Below are positions 17,630 through 23,931 of a DNA stretch of 64,000 nucleotides, piece by piece. Each line of letters opens with the position of its first letter. Position 1 is the first letter of the stretch. The stretch lies in contig NZ_CP074406.1 of assembly GCF_018388425.1 (NCBI RefSeq), positions 2,604,001 through 2,668,000 of the forward strand, written 5' to 3'. Under the pieces are notes generated by a model. That model was not told where the DNA came from and ran no database searches. It saw nothing but the letters and a program-made list of their open reading frames with translations. Source of the DNA: Nocardioides faecalis (GTDB lineage: Bacteria > Actinomycetota > Actinomycetes > Propionibacteriales > Nocardioidaceae). The position numbers and the translations under genes were made by a program.

Positions 17630-18672
17630 CGAGTCCTCCGGCGGCTCGTCGGCACCAGCACGAGGAGCAGCGCCAGCGCGGCCAGCCCTCCGGCCACGAC
17701 CTGCACCGAGCCCACCGAGTGCGCGCCCGCGCTGGGCGCCGCGGAGATGCCGGCGTCGCTTGTGGGCACGTCCAGGTTGCGACCTCGTGGGCGCACCACG
17801 GCGGCGCCATCGAGACCGACGCTGGCCGCCTGCGAGCCCGTCACCGAGGCGCCGAGGGCGGGGAACACCTCGGGTGCGGGCACTGGACGCGGTGTACCGG
17901 ACGAGTCCGGGCGCGCCGACCACGTCAGCACCGGGGTTCCACGACGCAGGTCGACGAGACGGAAGTCGTGTGCCTGGGCGGACAGACCCCGCGGGAGGAC
18001 GTAGCCCACCGTGCACTGCGTGGCTTCGCACCGGGCGGTCGCCGCCGGAGCGGTGGCGCCGGCGGCGGAGGGAACCGGCAGCCAGGAGGTGCCGTCGAGA
18101 CGCTCGACGGCGTACTCGGAGCCGGGGACGACGTGGTCCAGCAGCAGGGGCAGGCGGGTGCCGACGGGCTTGCTCGTGGCGAACCCGTCGCCCACCAGCT
18201 CCGGGGTCTCGCCCACCAGCTCGGTCCAGGCGCCGAGCACGTCGGAGAGGTCCTGGCCGCGCGCCTCTGCGGGAGCGAGGATGACCGGTCCCCCGTGCGT
18301 GTCGTCCGGCAGCGGCGGCAGGGTGTGGTCGGCGCTGCCCCAGCCGTCGTCGTTGGTGGTGATCGCGATCTCGGAGCCGACCTTGTGCCACCTCACCGCG
18401 CCGGCGGCGCTCGTCGTCACGCGGTATGCCTGGAGGTTCACCTTCGTGTCGGGGCGGCCGGTGACACCGAGCTGGTGGGTGCTGCCGGCGATCCACCGAG
18501 GCGGCGCCTGCACCGAGCAGCGCAGCTTGTCGTGGCTGCACAGCCGGTCGGTCTCGGGTGTCGCGGCAGCGGCGACCGGCGCCTGCCCGAGGAGCACCGC
18601 TGCGAGCAGGGCGGCTATGAGCAGGGCGGACACGGTCAGCCCGCGCCGGCGGTACGTCATCGCCGCGCTCAC
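17626..18672 (-). CDS. membrane-anchored ectodomain protein 2 of the B12 operon
   Basis: This 348-aa protein has a signal peptide (TVSALLIAALLAAVLLGQAPVA...), an extracellular domain of about 270 aa and a C-terminal helix (VVAGGLAALALLLVLV) with basic tail TSRRRTR. The ectodomain is paralogous to the next gene upstream: both share LC...CSV near the N-terminus and a core of the form 'GD..A..KPVG..L.L...PG..Y.VE.LDGT.W.P.P'. It starts by GTG at 18672 overlapping the upstream stop (GTGA). A surface receptor or chaperone for the transported compound is likely, but no named family is recognised. Confidence 0.75.
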   Translation of the reverse strand: MSAAMTYRRRGLTVSALLIAALLAAVLLGQAPVAAAATPETDRLCSHDKLRCSVQAPPRWIAGSTHQLGVTGRPDTKVNLQAYRVTTSAAGAVRWHKVGSEIAITTNDDGWGSADHTLPPLPDDTHGGPVILAPAEARGQDLSDVLGAWTELVGETPELVGDGFATSKPVGTRLPLLLDHVVPGSEYAVERLDGTSWLPVPSAAGATAPAATARCEATQCTVGYVLPRGLSAQAHDFRLVDLRRGTPVLTWSARPDSSGTPRPVPAPEVFPALGASVTGSQAASVGLDGAAVVRPRGRNLDVPTSDAGISAAPSAGAHSVGSVQVVAGGLAALALLLVLVPTSRRRTR

Positions 18673-20030
18673 CACGACTCACCCCGATCAGCCATGCCGC
18701 GACGCCGCCACCACAGCCAGATCCCCGGAGCGGCGACGAGCCCGAGCAGAGCGAGGGTCAACGACCAAGTCAGGGGCCGTGGGGTCTCCCCGGCCCGAGG
18801 AGCGGCGTCGGCGCGTGGCTCGTCGCCCCAGACGGTGGCCGTTCCGGCCGGCGCCGGCGCTGCGGGGGCCGCTGAGGGTGCTGCCCCGGCCGACGACGCG
18901 TCGTCGGTCGGCCCGGTCGACCCGGCGGGCGAGGGGGTCACCGGCGGTGGCGTGGCCTGCTCACCGTCCGCCGGCCTGGGCGCGGCGGGAGCCGGCGCGT
19001 CGTCACCCTGCGTGGGATCCGGTGCCGGGGCGCCGCCCGGCGCGGCAGGTGACGTCGCGGGAGGAGAAGCAGGGGGTGGCGTCGCTCCGCCGCCACCCGC
19101 CCCGCCGCCCGACCCACCACCCGGCGTGCGCGGGTCGGGTTGCCCGGCTGCCTTGGTCGGGTCGAACTGCTGCCCGAGGGGCTGGGTCCTGCCGTGCTCG
19201 GAGGGCACCACGACCCACTCCGCATGGGCGGGATCGGCGACCGGCCGGTCCTCGGCGCCGCCGTAATTGAGGTGGTGGTTCACCCGGAAGCGGTAGGGCT
19301 GGCCGGGCGTCAGCTCGGTGGGTACGGAGTACGTGAGCTGGGAGATCTCGCCGGGGCTGGCGAGCAGCCGCTGGGCAGCGCCGTAACCGTGCCCCGGCAA
19401 CGGCGTCCATGTGCCGTCGTCGGCGAGGTACTCCACCCAGTAGCCGACACCGGGCACGTTGCCCAGGACGTGGAGGCTCAAGGACACCCCGACCGGCTTC
19501 TGCTCGGCGTAGCGGTCCCCCAGCAGCTTGAGGGTGCGGCCGCCGAACTCGACCACCTGCCCGACCCGGGTGGACAGGTCGAGGGACGAGTCGGCGGCGA
19601 GACCGACGAAGCCCCACCCGCCCGGGACGTCGGCCACGGCCTGCGGGATCAGTCGCGCATCGTCGAGGCGACCCCGGCCCGCGCCGAGGTCCCGGGTGAC
19701 ACCGTCCACGGGCGCACCGCTCGGGACCAGCCCGGTCAGCTCACCTCGGGAGTTGAACTCGATGACGTAGAACTGCAGGACCAGGTGCGCCCCTGGATTC
19801 CCGGTGGCGCTCACCCGCAGCAGCTGGTCCTGGGCAGCGACGGTGCTGTCGGTCGTCACCGAGCAGGTCCCCGCGGTGTAGCCGTCGCACAGCACGCTCT
19901 GGGACTGCCCGACCTTCCCAGCCGCGCCGGCGTGGGAGGACGATGAGACGACGGTGACGAGCGCGATGCACACGGCGGCGGCGGCACGCGCCACACGGGT
20001 CGGCGCAGAGGCGGGCAGGGCGCGCGGCAT
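18669..20030 (-). CDS. membrane-anchored ectodomain protein 1, first gene after the riboswitch
   Basis: The product is 453 aa: a signal peptide ending near SSSSHAGA, an ectodomain (to about residue 270), a long Pro/Ala/Gly/Asp-rich linker suited to spanning the cell wall, and a C-terminal helix (LTLALLGLVAAPGIWLWW) with RRRGMAD. ATG 20030 is chosen because GGAGG lies eight bases upstream and a signal peptide follows at once. The ectodomain shares conserved blocks with the next gene (GDRYAEQKPVG, YWVEYLADDGTWTPLP). Being first behind a cobalamin riboswitch and followed by an ECF transporter, it is a candidate B12 capture protein. Confidence 0.78.
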   Translation of the reverse strand: MPRALPASAPTRVARAAAAVCIALVTVVSSSSHAGAAGKVGQSQSVLCDGYTAGTCSVTTDSTVAAQDQLLRVSATGNPGAHLVLQFYVIEFNSRGELTGLVPSGAPVDGVTRDLGAGRGRLDDARLIPQAVADVPGGWGFVGLAADSSLDLSTRVGQVVEFGGRTLKLLGDRYAEQKPVGVSLSLHVLGNVPGVGYWVEYLADDGTWTPLPGHGYGAAQRLLASPGEISQLTYSVPTELTPGQPYRFRVNHHLNYGGAEDRPVADPAHAEWVVVPSEHGRTQPLGQQFDPTKAAGQPDPRTPGGGSGGGAGGGGATPPPASPPATSPAAPGGAPAPDPTQGDDAPAPAAPRPADGEQATPPPVTPSPAGSTGPTDDASSAGAAPSAAPAAPAPAGTATVWGDEPRADAAPRAGETPRPLTWSLTLALLGLVAAPGIWLWWRRRGMADRGESW

Positions 20031-20037
20031 CGAGGAG

Positions 20038-20076
20038 ACCTCCAGGGAGCACGCACAGGCAGGGCAACCCGGAGGT
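20038..20076 (-). promoter_or_regulatory. possible Shine-Dalgarno sequestering pair
   Basis: On the minus strand ACCTCC (20076-20071) is perfectly complementary to GGAGGT (20043-20038), the ribosome site of the first operon gene. This gives a plausible expression platform by which the upstream cobalamin riboswitch blocks translation. It is inferred from base pairing only. Confidence 0.5.
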
Positions 20077-20109
20077 TTCCGAGCCCGCGCTTGTGCGACG
20101 ACGGGTGAC

Positions 20110-20245
20110 GGCTGCATCCCCGGAGTTCCCGACTCGCTGTGACCAGCTCACGGTTGCGCAACAGCGCCGGATTCGCACCGGCTTCCTCTGATGGGGATGC
20201 GTCACTGTGTGACGGCGTCATGGTGGCACACCCACTCGGATCCGA
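20110..20245 (-). ncRNA. cobalamin riboswitch (leftward operon)
   Basis: The minus strand from 20188 reads GAGGAAGCCGGTGCGAATCC, then GGCGCTGTTGCGCAACCGTGA (in two pieces), the conserved core of cobalamin riboswitches. A B12-box-like AGTCGGGAACTCC follows at 20134-20122. It lies about 90 bases before the first operon gene. High cobalamin normally represses the downstream genes, so the operon should be induced in B12 shortage. The 5' limit is approximate. Confidence 0.9.
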
Positions 20246-20319
20246 CGCGGGCGGTCCACCCGCATGCTCACCGCCGCGAGTCGTCGCGTGCATGCATGTG
20301 AGCGCGGACACCGAGGCAA

Positions 20320-20455
20320 CAACTGGTCGTCCCCGCACGGCCTGACGTACTCTCCGGCCCACAGCGACGAGGGGGAAGCCGGTGAGAGTCCGGCACTGAC
20401 CCGCAGCCGTGACGACGCGCCGAGTGCCGTCGAAGTCGGAATGCCTTCGCGCCGT
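20320..20455 (+). ncRNA. cobalamin riboswitch (rightward gene)
   Basis: The plus strand carries GGGGGAAGCCGGTGAGAGTC, then CGGCACTGACCCGCAGCCGTGA, between 20371 and 20412, and a B12-box-like AGTCGGAATGCC at 20434-20445. These match the conserved elements of the cobalamin riboswitch. It is divergent from the riboswitch on the other strand, with the two cores about 185 bases apart, so both leaders must start in the short interval between them. The 5' limit is approximate. Confidence 0.9.
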
Positions 20456-20524
20456 ACGACCGTCCACACACTGTCGAGGAATGCAGTTGGTCGCCAGCGC
20501 CGATGTCGGCGACGGCTCCCCCTG

Positions 20525-20538
20525 CTCCGGAATCGGAG
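20525..20538 (+). promoter_or_regulatory. hairpin masking the ribosome site
   Basis: CTCCG-GAAT-CGGAG forms a five-base-pair hairpin whose right arm contains the GGAG ribosome site (20535-20538) of the gene starting at 20544. It is a simple candidate expression platform for translational control by the upstream riboswitch; base pairing is the only evidence. Confidence 0.5.
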
Positions 20539-20543
20539 TCTCC

Positions 20544-21611
20544 GTGAAGTTCAAGAAATCCGCGCTGGCCGCTGTCGGCGCACTCGTCATCAGCACCTTG
20601 CCGGGCCTGGTCTCGCCGGCCCACGCTGCCGACTGGCGCACCGGCTGGTGCCAGAAGGACGAGGGCCTCAGCGTCGTCGTCGACTTCGGCAACGAGGTCG
20701 CCGAGACGGTCCCGCCCGAAGGTTTCCTGGTCCGCTGCCTGGTTGGCGGCGTCGTGAGGAGCACTCCCGAGCACAGCCGGGGCGCGGCCCTGCAGGCCGT
20801 GGGTCTCGAGGTCAAGGCCGATCGCAGCGGCTACATCACCTCGATAGAGGGCGTCGAGGAGTACAGCGGCGACGCGATGTGGTGGCTCTTCTCCGGCGCG
20901 GCCGTGCCCGGCCCCTGGGACACCGGGAACCACGGCATCGTCACCGACGGCGCCAACCTCAACAAGGCATTCGGCGCCCGGCTCGTCGGCCAGGACTGGG
21001 CCAGCGTCCCGCGCCCGACGCCGCAGTTCAGTACACCTGCTGAGCCCGAGCCCGACACCGTGCCCGAGACCCCTGGGGTCACGGGCACCCGCCCGAAGGT
21101 CGCCGGCCAGGCGCTGGTCGGCAAGTCGTTGACCTCCGCGCTCGGCTCATGGAGCAACGGCGCCACCCTCGCCCGCCAGTGGAAGCGCAACGGGGCACCC
21201 ATCGCCGGCGCGCGGGGCGCGTCGTACCGGCTGAAGGCGGCCGACCGAGGGGCGCGCATCACGCTCGCCGTCACCGGGTCGAAGCCCGGCCACCGCGCCA
21301 CCACCCTGGAGTCCGCACCGACCGCGAAGGTGCGCGCCGGCCGCCTCAAGGCCGTGAAGCCGCGCGTGAAGGGCCGGGCCAAGGTGGGCGGCAAGCTGCG
21401 GGCCGTCACCTCGCCCTGGGGCCCGGGGAAGGTGACGCTGACCTACCAGTGGCTGCGTAACGGCAAGCCCATCGCCAAGGCAAAGGCGAAGACCTACGTG
21501 ATCAAGCCGAAGGACCGTGGCCGGCGCATCACGGTCCGGGTCCGGGCCGCCAAGCCCGGCTATGCCTCGGCGGTCCGCACCTCCGCCAAGACCGCGCGCG
21601 TGACCCGCTGA
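20544..21611 (+). CDS. secreted protein, DUF4430-like domain plus two Ig-like repeats, B12-riboswitch controlled
   Basis: The product is 355 aa. GTG 20544 is chosen because GGAG precedes it and a signal peptide (KFKKSALAAVGALVIS..., cut near AHA-AD) follows; earlier in-frame codons lie inside the riboswitch. The first domain (GLSVVVDFG...VRCLVGG...GYITSIEGVEEY...MWWLFSG) resembles the small secreted domains related to DUF4430 (transcobalamin C-terminal-like) found next to ECF transporters. Two repeats follow (ARQWKRNGAPIAGA and TYQWLRNGKPIAKA type). No sorting signal or membrane anchor is seen, so it should be released or bound non-covalently. A cobalamin-binding role is inferred from its regulation. 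Confidence 0.75.
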   Translation: MKFKKSALAAVGALVISTLPGLVSPAHAADWRTGWCQKDEGLSVVVDFGNEVAETVPPEGFLVRCLVGGVVRSTPEHSRGAALQAVGLEVKADRSGYITSIEGVEEYSGDAMWWLFSGAAVPGPWDTGNHGIVTDGANLNKAFGARLVGQDWASVPRPTPQFSTPAEPEPDTVPETPGVTGTRPKVAGQALVGKSLTSALGSWSNGATLARQWKRNGAPIAGARGASYRLKAADRGARITLAVTGSKPGHRATTLESAPTAKVRAGRLKAVKPRVKGRAKVGGKLRAVTSPWGPGKVTLTYQWLRNGKPIAKAKAKTYVIKPKDRGRRITVRVRAAKPGYASAVRTSAKTARVTR

Positions 21612-21618
21612 CCCCGTC

Positions 21619-21656
21619 GTGCGGGTGGGGCCCGATCGGTCGAGCCCCACCCGCAC
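21619..21656 (+). terminator. hairpin terminator after the secreted-protein gene
   Basis: A 13-bp perfect stem (GTGCGGGTGGGGC / GCCCCACCCGCAC) with a 12-base loop lies eight bases past the stop. No T-run follows, which is common in high-GC actinobacteria. Confidence 0.75.
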
Positions 21657-21966
21657 AACATGCCGCGTTGCGAGCCTAGGGCTCGCACGAACGCGCGGCC
21701 CCGCGGAGGATTCGTCCAGGTTCCCCAGTAGTGCCGCGCGCGTGCACCGGGCACAACCGACGTCTGGTGGCGCCCCTGGGGTGCGCCCCGTCAGCCCGGG
21801 CGGATCCATCTCCAAGCACACCCGGCGCACACATGCCTCCAGAGACTCGCCGGTCTCGCGGTGCAGGAGGCCGAGGCTGAGCTCGGTGAGGAGCAGTGCC
21901 CCGGACGCCAGCTACGTCGCCGAAGGAGTGCATCAGCTCGCGTGCGCCGTTCGCGTCGCCACGCAG
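21657..21966. other. gene-free stretch between terminator and IS copy B
   Basis: No intact gene is visible. A short minus-strand segment reads ALLLTELSLGLLHRETGE, which recalls a TPR-like helix pair, but the surrounding frame is broken, so at most it is decayed coding DNA. No RNA or repeat is recognised. Confidence 0.4.
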
Positions 21967-22766
21967 GAGAGTCCCCTGGAGTGGTGGGGTTTGAGGGCTG
22001 TCGGCGAGGCGTGAAGACGTAGGCGGCCATCGGCGGGATCTTCGGCGTGTACGGCCAAGCACTCATCGAAGAAGAGGTCCACCGATGGCCTTGCCCCAGT
22101 CTGCCCTGTCCGAGCTCCTTGAGGCGTTCCGTGCCGGTGATGGTGTCGACTTGGTCCGTGACTCGGTCCGTGTCGCCCTGCAGGAGCTGATCGAGCTCGA
22201 AGCAACCGAACGCATCGGCGCCGCACCGGATGAGCGCAGCGACCAGGCGTTGTGCGCGGTCGTGATGGAGGCCTAGGTCCACGGCACCTCCACCCGCAGC
22301 GTCGACGACCTGATCGAAGCAATGGGCGCGGTCGGGACCAGCGAGTCCGAAGTCTCCAGGATCTGCGCCACCTCGACGAGACCGTGGGCGCGTTCCGCAC
22401 CCGCGCCCTGGATCACGTGAAGTTCCCCTACGTCTACCTGGATGCGACCTACCTCCACGTCCGCAACACCCCCGCAACCTGCTGGCCCACGTCCCCAAGG
22501 GACAGGCCGAACTGGTGGCGACGGCGTTCCGGATGATCTTCGCCCAGCCCACCGCCCGAGGACGTCCACGCGGCGTAGGACAAGACCCGCGACGACCTCC
22601 CCGCCCGGTTCCCCAAGCTGGGTCCGTTGATGGACGACGCCAAGGTCGAAGTCCTCGCCTTCACCGCGTTCCCACGCGAGCACTGGCGCAAGATCTGGTC
22701 GACCAACCCGCTCGAGCGGGTCAACAAGGAGATCAAGCGCCGCTCCCGCGTCGTGGGCATCTTCCC
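21967..22766 (+). mobile_element. IS256-family element, copy B (defective, 3'-truncated)
   Basis: It begins with the same terminal repeat as copy A (GAGAGTCCCCTGGAGTGGTG at 21967) and runs inward with near identity to copy A, but inverted. Similarity ends after the codons for IKRRSRVVGIFP around 22766, so the right end and its inverted repeat are missing. The truncation point is about 200 bases from the tRNA terminator. Confidence 0.85.
22085..22766 (+). pseudogene. IS256-family transposase, copy B
   Basis: It starts at ATG 22085 (MALPQSALSELLEAF) and is stopped by an amber at 22274-22276 after VVMEA. It then loses frame near SEVSRIC, has the same internal deletion joining YLHVRN to LLAHVPKG, and has a second amber at 22576-22578 before DKTRDDLPARFPKLG. 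Unlike copy A it keeps NKEIKRRSRVVGIF but lacks everything beyond. It cannot make active transposase. Confidence 0.82.
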
Positions 22767-22971
22767 AACGCCGCCCGCGGGAGGGCGTTGATCTCGAAGC
22801 CCCAGGACGTCGACGCACAAGGCACCAAGAGCACGCAGGCGCGCGTGGCACGAAGGACAGCGGATGCGTCCAGCCAGGACGTCATGGCGCAACGGAAGGT
22901 CGCGCGCCGTGCGATGGGAAGAGGCAGTCGGGAACTGGGACTTCGCACGGGGGCTGGAGGGCCCTGCTCGG

Positions 22972-23020
22972 AAAAACCACAAGGCCTGACCTGCGTTTCC
23001 GCAGGTCAGGCCTTGTTTTT
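22972..23020 (-). terminator. terminator of the initiator tRNA gene
   Basis: A perfect 15-bp stem (AAGGCCTGACCTGCG / CGCAGGTCAGGCCTT, loop TTTC on plus) is followed on the minus strand by GTGGTTTTT. The plus strand has GTTTTTTG on the other side, so it may work in both directions. Confidence 0.85.
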
Positions 23021-23022
23021 TG

Positions 23023-23096
23023 TAGCGGGGGCAGGATTTGAACCTGCGACCTCTGGGTTATGAGCCCAGCGAGCTACCGAGCTGCTCCACCCCGCG
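23023..23096 (-). tRNA. initiator tRNA-fMet (CAT)
   Basis: The minus strand begins CGCGGGGTGGAGCAGCTCGG and contains the anticodon loop CTCATAA within a GGG/CCC-closed stem, then GTTCAAATC and CCCCGCTA. A mispaired first base pair (C1 opposite T72) and the three G-C pairs of the anticodon stem are the hallmarks of the bacterial initiator. No CCA is encoded. It marks the border between the accessory segment and the housekeeping genes to the right. Confidence 0.95.
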
Positions 23097-23177
23097 CCGG
23101 TGAAGAGAACATTACGGGACGCGCCCAGGGACGCCAAATCCGGGGTACCTCTCTGCCCCACGGCGGTCGCGCGGCGG

Positions 23178-23792
23178 TCACGGCGGGGGTGGTGAGGTGC
23201 GGGGACGCGGTGCCACCCAGCCACGGCGCAGGGCGAGCAGCCGCCAGCCGATGGTCAGTCCGGCACCGGTGAGGGTGACCACCACAGGCGCCAGGTCGAG
23301 CTCCTTGCCCAGTACCGCCACGGTGGCGCCGGCGATCGCCGGGATGGCGTACAGCTCACCGTCTCGCAGCACCACGGGCACCCGGTCGGCCAGCACGTCG
23401 CGCAGCACACCGCCGCCGACCGCGGTCACCGCCCCGAGGACGGCAGAGGCGAGCAGGCCCAGCCCGGCGTCGTACGCCTTGACCGCGCCGGCGACGGCGA
23501 ACAGGCCCAGCCCGAAGGCGTCGAACACGTTGATCGAGCGTTCGAACCGGCCGACCGCGGGATGCCACAGGAACGTGACCAGGCCGGCGACCGCGGGGGC
23601 CAGCAGGTAGCGCCAGTCGGCGAACGCGGCGGGGTCGGCACCGATGATGACGTCGCGGATCACTCCCCCGCCCAGCCCGGTGACCATGGCCAGCACCACC
23701 ACGCCGACGATGTCGAGCTGGTTGCGCACCGCCAGCAGGCCACCGGAGACCGCGAAGACGACGATGCCGAGCAGGTCCAGGGTCAGCAGCAC
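23178..23792 (-). CDS. TRIC-type cation channel family protein (UPF0126/YadS)
   Basis: The 204-aa protein has about seven membrane helices arranged as two similar halves, each with a glycine-rich motif (TGLGGGVIRDVIIG and TAVGGGVLRDVLAD), the signature of the bacterial TRIC/UPF0126 family. The GTG at 23792 follows GGGAGG by eight bases and begins directly with the first helix; earlier in-frame codons would add an arginine-rich, non-conserved leader. The likely role is monovalent cation permeation; the physiological role is uncertain. Confidence 0.88.
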   Translation of the reverse strand: MLLTLDLLGIVVFAVSGGLLAVRNQLDIVGVVVLAMVTGLGGGVIRDVIIGADPAAFADWRYLLAPAVAGLVTFLWHPAVGRFERSINVFDAFGLGLFAVAGAVKAYDAGLGLLASAVLGAVTAVGGGVLRDVLADRVPVVLRDGELYAIPAIAGATVAVLGKELDLAPVVVTLTGAGLTIGWRLLALRRGWVAPRPRTSPPPP

Positions 23793-23931
23793 GTCCCGAT
23801 CCTCCCGCCTGTCACCCGCGCGGGCCAGCCGACGGGTCGCGGCGCGCGCACGACCTCGGACGCGACGAGGCCGGCACCGGGTCACATGGACCCGGTGCCG
23901 GCCTCGCGGTGCTAGCTGGCGTGAGCTTCGG

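Noticed and set aside
20409..20543. Longer N-terminus for the secreted riboswitch-controlled protein
   Set aside because: The extension lies inside the riboswitch and its platform, and would put about 45 residues before an otherwise perfect signal peptide.
7826..22766. Functional composite transposon
   Set aside because: Both transposases carry stops and deletions and copy B lacks its right end, so autonomous movement is not possible now; only past movement or trans-mobilisation can be argued.
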